DNA from: Brenneria rubrifaciens
Lineage (GTDB): Bacteria; Pseudomonadota; Gammaproteobacteria; Enterobacterales; Enterobacteriaceae
Direction of reading: 5' to 3'
NCBI RefSeq assembly: GCF_005484945.1
Contig: NZ_CP034035.1
Coordinates: 3,906,001-3,970,000 of the forward strand
Length of the DNA: 64,000 bases
The notes beneath the pieces are model-generated. The model worked only from the letters and a program-made list of their open reading frames with translations, made no database searches and was not told the origin of the DNA. Position 1 is the stretch's first letter. Each line of letters opens with the position of its first letter. The position numbers and the translations under genes were made by a program. Below, piece by piece: positions 10,029 to 19,337 of this stretch.

Positions 10029-10640
10029 TCACACGCCGGACGCCGCTGACTGAGTGGCAAAAAAGTCAGGGATCACCTGACGGTCGGTCACCAGAATGCT
10101 GCGGATCCCCAGCGCCTGGGCAGCAGCAACATTGGCAGGGTTATCATCAAAAAAGATGGCTTGTTCCGGTGTGACACCTTCCTGCGTCAGCACATGCTGG
10201 TAGATAGCCGCTTCGGGCTTACGCAAACCGATATTTTGCGAGAGATAAAGACGGTCGGCCGCATTCTCCACCTCAGGAAACAGGTTAGGCCAATGATTGC
10301 AGTGCAGACGATTGGTATTGGAAAGGATCACGGCACGATGCCCATTTTTCCGCAGCTGCTGCATAATCGCGATTACCTCCGGACGCAACGCCACAAAAAT
10401 AGCCTGCCATCCTGCGGAAAACTGCTCAAAGCTCAGCAAAATGCCCATTTCACCACATAATCGAACGGCAAATTCTTCATCACTGATTTCACCGCGTTCA
10501 TGCTGTTCAAACGCCTCCCCAATGACAAAACGCTCTTTCAGCGTCGCCAGCGGCGCGCTGCTCAGCTTACTCCAGACACCTAATACCCGGTTGAAATCAA
10601 TATCGATGACGACATTGCCCAAATCAAAGATATAAAGCAT
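10029..10640 (-). CDS. yihX: HAD-family alpha-D-glucose-1-phosphate phosphatase YihX
   Basis: Small cytoplasmic HAD phosphatase; the E. coli enzyme hydrolyses alpha-glucose-1-phosphate. The nucleophile motif is FDLGNVV (Asp6), motif II is ILSNTNRLH, and the metal-binding acidic motif is IFFDDNPANV near residue 165. The length is 203 residues against 199 in E. coli, with a divergent C-terminal tail. Same strand as bipA upstream and dtd downstream. Confidence 0.94.
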   Translation of the reverse strand: MLYIFDLGNVVIDIDFNRVLGVWSKLSSAPLATLKERFVIGEAFEQHERGEISDEEFAVRLCGEMGILLSFEQFSAGWQAIFVALRPEVIAIMQQLRKNGHRAVILSNTNRLHCNHWPNLFPEVENAADRLYLSQNIGLRKPEAAIYQHVLTQEGVTPEQAIFFDDNPANVAAAQALGIRSILVTDRQVIPDFFATQSAASGV

Positions 10641-10767
10641 GGCCTCTCCTCATGATGTAACCGTTGGTTTTTCACTGTAGCGGGAAATCGCAGAACTGAA
10701 CAGGGAGGATAAGCAGGAAAAAAATGGAAGCAAAGGTATAAAAAATGTAAGCAGGAAAACGCCACGC

Positions 10768-10799
10768 GTGAATAGGGCACCCGAAGGTGCGCTATTCAC
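10768..10799 (-). terminator. Hairpin terminator downstream of bipA
   Basis: Strong stem-loop: GTGAATAG plus GGCACC, a CGAA loop, then GGTGCG plus CTATTCAC. It begins about 20 bp after the bipA stop (minus strand). The T-rich run that follows on the minus strand is short (GCGTTTTCC), so termination may be partial. Confidence 0.75.
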
Positions 10800-10820
10800 A
10801 AAAGAAATGACTGATAAAAA

Positions 10821-12644
10821 TCAGCTCTCTTTAGGACCGCGGCTAGCGCGTTTACGATCGTTTTCCGTCAGATGGCGCTTACGAATACGCACGGACAATG
10901 GCGTAACTTCAACCAGTTCGTCGTCATCAATAAACTCCAGCGCTTGTTCCAGAGACATTTTGATGGCCGGAACCAATGTTGTCGCTTCATCCGTACCCGA
11001 AGCACGCATGTTGGTCAGCTTCTTACCGGTCAGACAGTTTACCGTCAGATCGTTTGAGCGTGAGTGAATACCGATAATCTGGCCTTCATACACTTCCGCA
11101 CCGTGACCCAGGAACAGTTTACCGCGATCCTGCAAACCGAACAGGGCGAACGCAACCGCTTTACCCTGACCGTTTGAGATCAGAACACCGTTCTGACGTT
11201 GACCGATTTCCCCCGGACGCACGTCATCATAGTGGCTGAACGTGGAGTACAGCAGACCGGTGCCGGACGTCATGGTCATGAACTCAGTACGGAAGCCGAT
11301 CAGACCGCGTGCCGGGATCAGGTAATCCAAACGGATACGACCTTTGCCGTCAGGAATCATGTCCCTAACATCGCCTTTACGCTCGCCCATAGCTTGCATA
11401 ACGGCACCCTGATGCTGTTCTTCGATATCCAGCGTCACGTTCTCGAATGGCTCTTGCATACGGCCATCAATTTTGCGATTGATCACTTTCGGACGGGAAA
11501 CCGCCAGCTCAAAACCTTCACGACGCATGTTTTCGATCAGAACCGACAGGTGAAGCTCACCACGGCCTGAAACGCGGAACGCATCGGCATCTTCGGTTTC
11601 TTCTACGCGCAGCGCGACGTTGTGCACCAATTCTTTGTTAAGACGCTCAAGGATCTGACGAGACGTCACATACTTACCTTCTTTACCGCAGAATGGCGAA
11701 GTGTTGACGTTGAAATACATGGTCACGGTGGGTTCATCAACAGAGAGCGCCGGCAGAGCTTCAACCGCGTTCACATCACAGATGGTATCGGAAATGTTCA
11801 GTTCGCCCAGACCGGTGATAGCAATGATATCGCCCGCTTCGGCCAGGCTAGCTTCGATACGCTCCAGACCCATATGGGTCAGCACCTTACCGACTTTACC
11901 GTTACGGGTTTTGCCTTCGCTATCAATGATAGTAACCTGCTGGTTAGGTTTAACTTTACCGCGTTTGATACGGCCGATACCGATAACACCCACGTAGTTG
12001 TTATAGTCTAATTGAGAAATCTGCATCTGGAACGGCGCATCAAGCTCTACTTGCGGCGCAGAGACATGGTCAACGATCGCCTGATACAGCGGGGTCATGT
12101 CTTCCGCCATATCATTGTGGTCGTTACCCGCGATACCCATCAGCGCGGAAGCGTAGATGATTGGGAAATCAAGTTGCTCATCCGTTGCATCCAGATTCAC
12201 GAACAGGTCGAACACCTGATCGACAACCCAGTCAGGACGGGCGCCGGGACGGTCAACCTTATTGATCACCACAATCGGTTTCAGACCATTAGCAAATGCT
12301 TTTTTAGTCACGAAACGGGTCTGCGGCATCGGACCATCCATCGCGTCAACGACTAACAGCACCGAGTCAACCATCGACATTACGCGTTCTACCTCACCGC
12401 CGAAGTCGGCGTGCCCTGGGGTATCCACAATGTTAATGCGGTAGTTTTTCCAATTAATGGCGGTATTTTTGGCGAGGATGGTAATCCCACGCTCTTTCTC
12501 CAAATCGTTGGAGTCCATTACACGTTCGGTTGCTTCAGTACGTTCTCCGAAAGTTCCGGATTGTTGCAACAACTTATCGACCAGGGTGGTTTTCCCATGG
12601 TCAACGTGCGCAATAATGGCGATGTTACGCAAATTTTCGATCAC
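10821..12644 (-). CDS. bipA: Ribosome-associated translational GTPase BipA (TypA)
   Basis: BipA is an EF-G-like GTPase that binds the ribosome and helps 50S assembly, especially in the cold or under stress. The GTPase domain carries G1 [10 protein letters not shown] (residues 11-20), G3 DTPGHADF and G4 NKVDRP. The C-terminal BipA-specific domain includes [23 protein letters not shown] in two overlapping conserved stretches. The 607 residues equal E. coli TypA. It is divergent from glnA, as in E. coli. A putative -10 (TACAAT, minus strand, 12678-12683) lies about 35 bp before the start. Confidence 0.98.
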   Translation of the reverse strand: MIENLRNIAIIAHVDHGKTTLVDKLLQQSGTFGERTEATERVMDSNDLEKERGITILAKNTAINWKNYRINIVDTPGHADFGGEVERVMSMVDSVLLVVDAMDGPMPQTRFVTKKAFANGLKPIVVINKVDRPGARPDWVVDQVFDLFVNLDATDEQLDFPIIYASALMGIAGNDHNDMAEDMTPLYQAIVDHVSAPQVELDAPFQMQISQLDYNNYVGVIGIGRIKRGKVKPNQQVTIIDSEGKTRNGKVGKVLTHMGLERIEASLAEAGDIIAITGLGELNISDTICDVNAVEALPALSVDEPTVTMYFNVNTSPFCGKEGKYVTSRQILERLNKELVHNVALRVEETEDADAFRVSGRGELHLSVLIENMRREGFELAVSRPKVINRKIDGRMQEPFENVTLDIEEQHQGAVMQAMGERKGDVRDMIPDGKGRIRLDYLIPARGLIGFRTEFMTMTSGTGLLYSTFSHYDDVRPGEIGQRQNGVLISNGQGKAVAFALFGLQDRGKLFLGHGAEVYEGQIIGIHSRSNDLTVNCLTGKKLTNMRASGTDEATTLVPAIKMSLEQALEFIDDDELVEVTPLSVRIRKRHLTENDRKRASRGPKES

Positions 12645-12795
12645 AGCTTTGCCTCAGGCATTTAGAAATAGCGCGCTATTGTACACGGATTAATCGAGGG
12701 ACTAAACAAGATCACAAGCATCAATGATAAACAACTGATGACTGCCAGCTTTGTGATCCCTTTCGCGGTGCAAAAGCGCTACAAGCGCAAATTAT

Positions 12796-12861
12796 TGCAC
12801 TATTATAGTGCTACGATTTACAAGAAAGCACCAACATGGTGCTACACGCTATAATGGTGCA
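12796..12861 (+). promoter_or_regulatory. NtrC enhancer sites upstream of glnA
   Basis: Two clear dyads match the NtrC consensus TGCACC-N5-GGTGCA: TGCACTATTATAGTGCT at 12796-12812 and AGCACCAACATGGTGCT at 12827-12843. A weaker half-type site ends in TGGTGCA at 12855-12861. They lie 75-150 bp upstream of the sigma-54 promoter, the right range for enhancer action by NtrC, encoded by glnG in the same operon. Confidence 0.92.
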
Positions 12862-12916
12862 GTGGTTTTCAGGCGAAAAGCCCCCAAAGGGCAACACATT
12901 GCTCGCATTTAAAAAG

Positions 12917-12933
12917 TTGGCACACTTTTAGCT
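12917..12933 (+). promoter_or_regulatory. Sigma-54 promoter glnAp2
   Basis: TTGGCACACTTTTAGCT has the -24 GG (12919-12920) and the -12 GC (12931-12932) separated by exactly 10 bp, the diagnostic sigma-54 spacing. Transcription should start near 12944, leaving a leader of about 70 nt before glnA. Confidence 0.92.
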
Positions 12934-13012
12934 TTAGTCTACGCACGGTAACAACATCAATCCATAATGATATTCGTTCCACGACGATAAATGACAATCG
13001 GGAGAACCAAGT

Positions 13013-14422
13013 ATGTCCGTAGAACATGTTTTGACGATGCTGAATGAACATGAAGTGAAGTTTGTTGATTTGCGCTTCACCGATACCAAGGGCAAAGAAC
13101 AGCACGTCACTATTCCAGCTCACCAGGTTAATGCTGACTTCTTTGAAGAAGGTAAAATGTTTGACGGTTCCTCGATTGGCGGCTGGAAAGGTATCAACGA
13201 ATCCGACATGGTATTGATGCCGGATGCCACCACTGCGGTTATCGACCCTTTCTTTGAAGAAACCACGCTGAATATTCGCTGTGACATTCTCGAACCCGGC
13301 ACGATGCAAGGTTATGACCGCGATCCGCGTTCTATCTCTAAGCGGGCCGAAGATTTCCTGCGCTCTTCCGGTATTGCCGATACCGTCCTATTTGGACCAG
13401 AACCTGAATTCTTCCTGTTTGATGATGTGCGCTTCGGCAGCAGCATCTCCGGTTCTCATGTCACTATTGACGATATTGAAGGCGCCTGGAACTCCAGCAA
13501 AGAATATGAAGACGGCAACAAAGGTCATCGTCCGGCAGTCAAAGGCGGATACTTCCCGGTTCCTCCGGTTGATTCATCACAGGACATCCGCTCTACCATG
13601 TGTCTGACTATGGAAGAAATGGGCCTGGTGGTTGAAGCGCATCACCACGAAGTTGCAACCGCAGGTCAGAACGAAGTAGCTACCCGCTTCAACTCCATGA
13701 CCAAGAAAGCCGACGAAATCCAGATTTACAAATACGTTGTGCATAACGTCGCTCACGCATTCGGTAAAACCGCAACGTTCATGCCGAAACCAATGTTCGG
13801 CGATAACGGTTCCGGTATGCATTGCCATATGTCGCTGTCCAAAAACGGGACAAACCTGTTCTCTGGCGACAAATACGGCGGCCTGTCTGAAACCGCGCTG
13901 TTCTACATTGGCGGAATCATCAAACACGCTAAAGCCATCAACGCCCTGTCCAACCCGACCACCAACTCTTATAAGCGTCTGGTTCCGGGCTACGAAGCAC
14001 CGGTAATGCTGGCTTATTCCGCACGTAACCGTTCCGCTTCTATCCGTATTCCGGTCGTTGCCAGCCCGAAAGCGCGCCGCATTGAAGTCCGTTTCCCGGA
14101 CCCGGCCGCTAACCCATATCTGGCATTCTCCGCGCTACTGATGGCTGGCGTTGACGGTATCATCAACAAAATCCATCCTGGCGATGCAATGGATAAGAAC
14201 CTATATGATCTGCCGCCGGAAGAAGCCAGTGAAATCCCAACCGTTGCAGGCTCTTTGGAAGAAGCGTTGAACGCACTGGATGCGGACCGCGAGTTCCTGA
14301 CCCGCGGTGGCGTATTCACTGATGACACGATTGATGCCTACATCGAACTACGTAAAGCAGAGAATGATCGTGTTCGCATGACGCCGCACCCGGTTGAGTT
14401 TGAACTGTACTATAGCGTGTAA
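13013..14422 (+). CDS. glnA: Glutamine synthetase type I
   Basis: Joins ammonium and glutamate with ATP; a dodecamer in the cytoplasm and the central nitrogen assimilation enzyme. The 469 residues equal E. coli. Visible signatures: FDGSSIGGW (beta-Grasp), [16 protein letters not shown] (ATP site), and NLYDLPPE with the Tyr near residue 398 that is adenylylated to switch the enzyme off. First gene of glnA-glnL-glnG, transcribed from a sigma-54 promoter under NtrC. Confidence 0.99.
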   Translation: MSVEHVLTMLNEHEVKFVDLRFTDTKGKEQHVTIPAHQVNADFFEEGKMFDGSSIGGWKGINESDMVLMPDATTAVIDPFFEETTLNIRCDILEPGTMQGYDRDPRSISKRAEDFLRSSGIADTVLFGPEPEFFLFDDVRFGSSISGSHVTIDDIEGAWNSSKEYEDGNKGHRPAVKGGYFPVPPVDSSQDIRSTMCLTMEEMGLVVEAHHHEVATAGQNEVATRFNSMTKKADEIQIYKYVVHNVAHAFGKTATFMPKPMFGDNGSGMHCHMSLSKNGTNLFSGDKYGGLSETALFYIGGIIKHAKAINALSNPTTNSYKRLVPGYEAPVMLAYSARNRSASIRIPVVASPKARRIEVRFPDPAANPYLAFSALLMAGVDGIINKIHPGDAMDKNLYDLPPEEASEIPTVAGSLEEALNALDADREFLTRGGVFTDDTIDAYIELRKAENDRVRMTPHPVEFELYYSV

Positions 14423-14650
14423 TCAAAAACCGTGATTAGCCGTACAATGACACAGTAGCGCGATCGTGCTGACGTTTGGGCTACTGACAAAATCAATGTT
14501 CAGTCTGTTTTTAGTGACGAGCTATTGCTCGTCACCCCATCCATGGGGTTCGCCCTACAGACTAACGCTTTGCATTATTAAAAAATTTTTCCTGAAAATT
14601 TTTTGTTGCCGTGGAAATTTTTCAGCCCATCTAAAGATGGGCTTTTTTCT
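14423..14650 (+). ncRNA. glnA 3'UTR, candidate GlnZ-type small RNA
   Basis: The 295 bp glnA-glnL gap holds no convincing gene. It contains a perfect 9-bp hairpin GTGACGAGC-TATT-GCTCGTCAC (14514-14535), a small CCCC-ATCCAT-GGGG dyad right after it, two related GAAAATTTTT-like segments (near 14594 and 14613), and a terminator (14624-14649). In E. coli and Salmonella the glnA 3'UTR is processed to the sRNA GlnZ. Position and a terminator with U-tail suit an Hfq-bound 3'UTR RNA. The assignment is inference; no processing site can be proven here. Confidence 0.45.
14624..14649 (+). terminator. Terminator after glnA
   Basis: AGCCCATC-TAAA-GATGGGCT followed by TTTTTT. An 8-bp perfect stem with a U-run; it would reduce read-through from glnA into glnL and could form the 3' end of a GlnZ-like RNA. 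Confidence 0.93.
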
Positions 14651-14688
14651 CCACGAGCTCTGAAATTACAACATCATATACACTACTA

Positions 14689-14705
14689 TGCACTGATAGG
14701 GTGCG
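14689..14705 (+). promoter_or_regulatory. NtrC site at the glnL promoter
   Basis: TGCACTGATAGGGTGCG is a dyad of the NtrC type just 12 bp before the glnL ATG. In E. coli NtrC represses a minor promoter (glnLp) from a site in this position, keeping basal NtrB/NtrC levels low. Confidence 0.85.
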
Positions 14706-14717
14706 GGAGTCTGCGTT

Positions 14718-15767
14718 ATGGCAACAGGCACGCTGCCCGATGCTGGGCAGATCCTAACTTCTTTAATTAACAGCATATTACTGCTGGATAGCGATCTGGC
14801 GATTCACTATTCCAACCCAGCGGCACAACAATTACTGGCACAGAGTTCTCGTAAATTATCAGGTACGCCTTTGCCTGAATTGCTGGGATATTTTTCTCTG
14901 AATATAGATTTGATGCGTGAGAGTCTGGATTCAGGGCAAGGTTTTACGGATAACGAAGTGACCATCGTCGTGGACGGCAAAGCGCATATTATGTCGCTCA
15001 CCGCGCAACGGGTGCAGAATAACTTCATTTTGCTGGAGATGGCACCGATGGATAACCAACGCCGTCTCAGCCAGGAACAGCTCCAGCATGCTCAGCAACA
15101 GGCCGCCCGCGATCTGGTAAGAGGATTGGCACACGAAATAAAAAATCCACTGGGTGGATTACGAGGCGCTGCGCAATTGCTCTCTAAAGCACTTCCCGAT
15201 CCGGCGCTGACCGAATACACCAAAGTGATCATTGAGCAGGCGGACCGCCTGCGTAATCTGGTTGACCGCCTGCTTGGTCCTCAGCAGCCCGGCCTGCATG
15301 TCACCCAAAGTATTCATCAGGTGGCGGAACGGGTATGTCAACTCGTTTCTCTGGAAAAGCCGGACAACGTGACGCTGGTGAAAGATTACGATCCCAGTCT
15401 GCCAGAGCTCACTCACGATCCAGACCAGATTGAGCAGGTCTTACTGAACATCACGCGTAATGCGCTACAGGCGTTAGGTGAAGAAGGCGGTACCATCACT
15501 TTGCGCACTCGTACCGCATTTCAGCTCACCTTACATGGCGTGCGTTATCGCCTTGCTGCGCGCATTGATGTCGAAGACGACGGCCCCGGCGTGCCGGCCC
15601 AGTTACAGGACACGTTGTTCTACCCGATGGTGAGCGGCCGGGAAGGTGGTACTGGTCTGGGGTTGTCCATTGCGCGAAGTCTTATCGATCAACACTCCGG
15701 TAAAATTGAATTCAACAGTTGGCCAGGTCATACCAAATTTTCGGTTTATCTGCCCATTCGCCAGTGA
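14718..15767 (+). CDS. glnL: Nitrogen sensor histidine kinase/phosphatase NtrB
   Basis: Cytoplasmic kinase that phosphorylates NtrC when nitrogen is scarce and dephosphorylates it when bound by PII. An N-terminal PAS domain (about 7-120) is followed by the DHp helix with phosphorylated His139 in [17 protein letters not shown], the N box around [10 protein letters not shown], and the G2 motif [16 protein letters not shown]. It has 349 residues as in E. coli and no membrane segment. glnG follows 8 bp after its stop. Confidence 0.98.
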   Translation: MATGTLPDAGQILTSLINSILLLDSDLAIHYSNPAAQQLLAQSSRKLSGTPLPELLGYFSLNIDLMRESLDSGQGFTDNEVTIVVDGKAHIMSLTAQRVQNNFILLEMAPMDNQRRLSQEQLQHAQQQAARDLVRGLAHEIKNPLGGLRGAAQLLSKALPDPALTEYTKVIIEQADRLRNLVDRLLGPQQPGLHVTQSIHQVAERVCQLVSLEKPDNVTLVKDYDPSLPELTHDPDQIEQVLLNITRNALQALGEEGGTITLRTRTAFQLTLHGVRYRLAARIDVEDDGPGVPAQLQDTLFYPMVSGREGGTGLGLSIARSLIDQHSGKIEFNSWPGHTKFSVYLPIRQ

Positions 15768-15775
15768 GGTTCACA

Positions 15776-17188
15776 ATGCAACGAGGGATAGTCTGGATTG
15801 TCGATGACGATAGCTCCATCCGTTGGGTGCTCGAACGTGCACTCACTGGTGCGGGCTTAACCTGTGCAACATTTGATAACGGAAACCAGGCTCTGCACGC
15901 GTTGGCAACGCAAACGCCAGACGTACTGTTATCCGATATCCGTATGCCGGGAATGGATGGACTGGCGTTACTGCAACAGATAAAGCAGCGTCATCCTATG
16001 CTGCCAGTCATCATTATGACCGCGCATTCCGATTTGGATGCCGCGGTCAGCGCCTATCAGCAAGGTGCGTTTGACTACTTGCCGAAACCTTTTGATATCG
16101 ACGAAGCCGTCGCGTTGGTCGAGCGTGCTATTAGTCATTATCTGGAACAGCAGCAGCCCGTTCGTAGTCAACCGATTAGCGGCCCGACAACCGATATCAT
16201 CGGTGAAGCGCCCGCCATGCAGGATGTGTTTCGGATCATTGGCCGCCTGTCGCGTTCCTCTATTAGCGTACTGATTAACGGTGAATCCGGCACAGGGAAA
16301 GAACTTGTGGCACATGCCCTGCACCGCCATAGCCCGCGCGCCAAGGCACCTTTTATCGCCTTGAATATGGCGGCAATTCCAAAGGATTTAATCGAATCGG
16401 AATTGTTTGGCCATGAAAAAGGCGCATTCACCGGCGCCAATCAAATTCGTCAGGGGCGCTTTGAGCAGGCCGATGGCGGTACGTTGTTTCTTGACGAAAT
16501 CGGTGATATGCCGCTTGATGTTCAAACTCGCTTATTGCGCGTGCTGGCTGACGGTCAGTTTTATCGGGTTGGCGGCTACGCTGCCGTTAAGGTGGATGTG
16601 CGAATCATCGCGGCTACGCACCAAAACCTTGAACTACGGGTACAAGAAGGTAAGTTTCGTGAAGATCTTTTTCACCGTCTGAATGTGATTCGCGTTCACC
16701 TGCCGCCGCTGCGCGAACGCCGGGAAGACATTCCCCGCCTGGCTCGCTATTTTTTACAGGCAACGGCCAGGGAATTGGGTGTCGAACCTAAAAATCTACA
16801 TCCAGAGACGGAAACGGCGCTTACACGACTGCCGTGGCCGGGTAACGTTCGCCAGCTGGAAAATACCTGCCGCTGGTTAACCGTCATGGCTGCCGGACAG
16901 GAAGTGCTGATCCAGGATTTGCCACCTGAGCTGTTTGAAACCACCGCACCTGACTCCACAGTGCAGATGCTACCGGACAGTTGGGCAACCCTGTTAGCGC
17001 AGTGGGCGGACAGAGCGTTGCGCTCCGGTCATCAAAATCTGCTGGCTGAAGCGCAACCCGAGATGGAAAGAACCTTGCTCACCACCGCATTGCGCCACAC
17101 TCAAGGACATAAGCAAGAAGCAGCTCGGTTATTGGGATGGGGAAGAAACACCCTGACGCGTAAGCTGAAAGAACTGGGGATGGAGTGA
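15776..17188 (+). CDS. glnG: Nitrogen regulator NtrC, sigma-54 activator
   Basis: Response regulator that activates glnA and other nitrogen genes with sigma-54. Receiver domain with phosphoacceptor Asp54 in LLSDIRMPGMDG, AAA+ domain with Walker A GESGTGKE and the sigma-54 contacting loop GAFTGA, and a C-terminal Fis-type HTH (QEAARLLGWGRNTLTRKLKEL). The ATG at 15776 gives MQRGIVWIVDDDSSIR and 470 residues (E. coli 469); an upstream in-frame start would overlap glnL and add 19 unrelated residues. Confidence 0.98.
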   Translation: MQRGIVWIVDDDSSIRWVLERALTGAGLTCATFDNGNQALHALATQTPDVLLSDIRMPGMDGLALLQQIKQRHPMLPVIIMTAHSDLDAAVSAYQQGAFDYLPKPFDIDEAVALVERAISHYLEQQQPVRSQPISGPTTDIIGEAPAMQDVFRIIGRLSRSSISVLINGESGTGKELVAHALHRHSPRAKAPFIALNMAAIPKDLIESELFGHEKGAFTGANQIRQGRFEQADGGTLFLDEIGDMPLDVQTRLLRVLADGQFYRVGGYAAVKVDVRIIAATHQNLELRVQEGKFREDLFHRLNVIRVHLPPLRERREDIPRLARYFLQATARELGVEPKNLHPETETALTRLPWPGNVRQLENTCRWLTVMAAGQEVLIQDLPPELFETTAPDSTVQMLPDSWATLLAQWADRALRSGHQNLLAEAQPEMERTLLTTALRHTQGHKQEAARLLGWGRNTLTRKLKELGME

Positions 17189-17194
17189 GTAATA

Positions 17195-17224
17195 GGACTT
17201 GTGCATTCACGTGCACAAGTCCTT
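17195..17224 (+). terminator. Hairpin at the end of the glnALG operon
   Basis: Perfect 11-bp inverted repeat GGACTTGTGCA/TGCACAAGTCC with a 6-nt loop, starting 6 bp after the glnG stop. The T-run is only two bases, so it may be a processed 3' end rather than a strong intrinsic terminator. Confidence 0.7.
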
Positions 17225-17451
17225 GCGCGGAATATTGGTCATAACGGACGGCATCGAATCAAGATAAACCGTCAAGATACGCCCCAGAAGCAAGCCGTTT
17301 TGAATCGCTTGCGACCCCACGGAAAGCGAATAGCGGCAAGCAGCAAATGTTAGCGTGAAAATACAATCCGGCGCACGAAATTTTCATGAATTTGTTCTTT
17401 ACTTGCCGCTTGCCAGCAGTATGATCGTGTCGCTGATTCGGGAGGAGTACC

Positions 17452-17574
17452 ATGCTGGATTCATTAATTTCCGTAGTGACACACAGCGCTGAATTGAGCT
17501 CAGCGGCGAGCCATACACCGCAAACAGCGATCGCCGCTATCCTGTGTGCCGCTCTGATTAACTTTTTTAGTTAA
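17452..17574 (+). CDS. yshB: Small inner-membrane protein, YshB-like
   Basis: A 40-codon ORF with a strong ribosome binding site (GGGAGGAG at 17440-17447). The protein starts MLDSLISVVTHSAELSS and ends ASHTPQTAIAAILCAALINF plus FS. E. coli YshB (36 residues, between glnG and hemN) has the same start MLxSxI and the same SHTPQTAxAAxLCAA core, and the location is identical. The C-terminal half is one hydrophobic segment. In Salmonella YshB is reported to matter for growth inside cells; its biochemical role is unknown. Five extra residues lie in the middle relative to E. coli. Confidence 0.88.
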   Translation: MLDSLISVVTHSAELSSAASHTPQTAIAAILCAALINFFS

Positions 17575-17623
17575 TACGCCGCCACATCAACGATCGGTGT
17601 CCTTACTAAAAAGGTTTCACCAT

Positions 17624-17655
17624 AAAAGACAGTCGCATCATTGCGACTGTCTTTT
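17624..17655. terminator. Bidirectional terminator between yshB and hemN
   Basis: AAAAGACAGTCGCA-TCAT-TGCGACTGTCTTTT is a perfect 14-bp stem. It carries U-runs in both directions and serves convergent yshB (plus) and hemN (minus, stop at 17657). Confidence 0.93.
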
Positions 17656-17656
17656 A

Positions 17657-19030
17657 TCAGATTACCCGTGAGAACTGCTGCGTCCGTATCTTGTCTCGAA
17701 GGTAACTATCGAAGGACATGCAGATATTGCGGATTAGCAGACGCCCCTTCGGCGTAACCACAATCCCGTCTTCCTGTATGTCCACCAGCCCATCAACCGC
17801 TAATGGCGCCAACTGCTGCAAATCCTGTGCGAAATAGGACTGAAAATGGATATCATAATCCGCTTCAATCGCCTGGTAGTTTAGCCGGAAATTACAAATC
17901 AGCATTTTAATGACATCGCGGCGAATGCAATCGTCCTGCGTCAACTGCAACCCGCGCCATAGCGCATTTCCTGAGTCTCTAACTTGAGCGTAGTAGCGTT
18001 TCAGTTCCTTTTGGTTTTGGGCATAACTGTCACCGATCATACTGATCGCCGATACGCCCATTCCCAGCAAATCACAGTCTCCCTGAGTCGTATACCCCTG
18101 GAAATTGCGGTGCAGCATTCTTGCCCGCTGCGCCATCGCCAATTCATCTTCCGGGCGCGCGAAATGATCCATACCGATAAATTGGTAACCGGCTTGCGTC
18201 AGAGTACCGATAGTCTGCTGCAAAATTTCCAGCTTCTGTCCTGCATTCGGCAAATCGGCCTCCTTGATTTTCCGCTGGGCCGCAAACATGCTGGGTAAAT
18301 GCGCATAGTTAAACACACTGAGGCGATGCGGACTCAGTTCAACCACGCGCTGTAGCGTCAACGCAAAGCTTTCAGGCGTCTGCTTTGGCAAACCATAAAT
18401 CAGATCAATATTGGTTGACGTAAAACCCAGTGATTTCGCTCTCTCAATCAACGCAAAAATGAAGTTTTCATCCTGCTCACGGTTTACTAATTTCTGTACT
18501 TCTTTGTTAAAATCCTGCACCCCCATGCTCAGGCGATTAAATCCTTCGGCTCGCAGGTGATCGAGAACATCCAGCTCAATTTCGCGAGGATCGATCTCCA
18601 GCGACAGCTCAGCCCGATGTGAAAACGAAAAGTGTTCATGCAGCAGCCGCATAAGGCGACCGATCTGCGCTTTATTCAGGTAGGTTGGCGTACCGCCGCC
18701 CCAATGCATTTGCATCACCGTTCGCCCAGCAAACAGCGGCGCTCGCTGACGAATTTCCAGTTCCAGCACATCGAGGTATTCATCCGCTTTATGCCGCTGG
18801 CGCGTGACCAGCTTATTACAGCCGCAGAAGTAACATAGACGGTGGCAAAAAGGGATATGGATATACAGCGAGAGCGCTCGCTGTGGATAACGCGCGATAG
18901 CCTGCTGAAAAGCAGGTTCGTCGAACCGTTCACTAAACTCCAGCGCGGTAGGATAAGAGGTATAACGAGGCCCGGAATAATCATATTTTTGAATCAGGGC
19001 TAAATCCCAATCAACTGCGTGTACGGACAT
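17657..19030 (-). CDS. hemN: Oxygen-independent coproporphyrinogen III dehydrogenase
   Basis: Radical SAM enzyme that decarboxylates coproporphyrinogen III to protoporphyrinogen IX in haem synthesis without oxygen. The [4Fe-4S] cysteines are 62, 66 and 69 in FCHRLCYFCGCNK. The ATG at 19030 gives 457 residues, exactly the E. coli length, with AAGGAG 8 nt upstream. A GTG three codons earlier (19039) is in frame but only 1 nt from that ribosome binding site, so it is unlikely. Confidence 0.97.
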   Translation of the reverse strand: MSVHAVDWDLALIQKYDYSGPRYTSYPTALEFSERFDEPAFQQAIARYPQRALSLYIHIPFCHRLCYFCGCNKLVTRQRHKADEYLDVLELEIRQRAPLFAGRTVMQMHWGGGTPTYLNKAQIGRLMRLLHEHFSFSHRAELSLEIDPREIELDVLDHLRAEGFNRLSMGVQDFNKEVQKLVNREQDENFIFALIERAKSLGFTSTNIDLIYGLPKQTPESFALTLQRVVELSPHRLSVFNYAHLPSMFAAQRKIKEADLPNAGQKLEILQQTIGTLTQAGYQFIGMDHFARPEDELAMAQRARMLHRNFQGYTTQGDCDLLGMGVSAISMIGDSYAQNQKELKRYYAQVRDSGNALWRGLQLTQDDCIRRDVIKMLICNFRLNYQAIEADYDIHFQSYFAQDLQQLAPLAVDGLVDIQEDGIVVTPKGRLLIRNICMSFDSYLRDKIRTQQFSRVI

Positions 19031-19160
19031 GCTGCTCACTCCTTCCAGTCTTTTATTGGCGGGCGTATCCTTGTCTCTCCCCTACGGATCGCCGTTTGTT
19101 GGAAGACCCACCCGCTCCCATCCCTGAGACTTGCCCTCAAAGGGCCGCCATAAATGGCGT

Positions 19161-19334
19161 TTAAAAACGCTGCCGACGCTTTTTTCTGGTCAAACGCATC
19201 GCTGATGATGACAGACCATTCAGAATCGTATGGTGTAATCGTTTTTTTCGTTTCGACAGAAACCATAATTTAACTAACAGACAAAACAGATAAAGCGTAA
19301 CCAGTAGTATTAATAACAGAACAAACCATTTCAT
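19161..19334 (-). CDS. Small membrane-anchored protein, hypothetical
   Basis: A 57-codon ORF whose ATG lies 4 bp beyond the yihI stop. It starts MKWFVLLLILLVTLYLFCLL, one strong membrane segment, followed by a very basic tail (SKRKKRLHH, RLTRKKRRQRF). I do not recognise it. Some Enterobacterales carry a longer DUF2489-type protein with an N-terminal membrane helix between yihI and hemN, so this could be a truncated or diverged form. The remaining 130 bp to hemN continue open in another frame, which would also fit a frameshifted remnant. E. coli has no gene here. Confidence 0.45.
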   Translation of the reverse strand: MKWFVLLLILLVTLYLFCLLVKLWFLSKRKKRLHHTILNGLSSSAMRLTRKKRRQRF

Positions 19335-19337
19335 CGA

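Larger units (their letters stand above)
12645..13012 (+). promoter_or_regulatory. bipA-glnA divergent control region
   Basis: 368 bp with no gene. The bipA side carries a minus-strand -10-like TACAAT. The glnA side carries NtrC enhancer sites and a sigma-54 promoter, listed separately. The arrangement copies the E. coli glnA regulatory region. Confidence 0.85.

Noticed and set aside
14466..14663. Open frame of 65 codons in the glnA-glnL gap
   Set aside because: It runs through the hairpins and the terminator of the glnA 3'UTR and resembles no protein.
17333..17409. GCGGCAAG...CTTGCCGC inverted repeat upstream of yshB as a mobile element end
   Set aside because: Arms of 8 bp separated by 61 bp, no target duplication and no transposase; likely chance.
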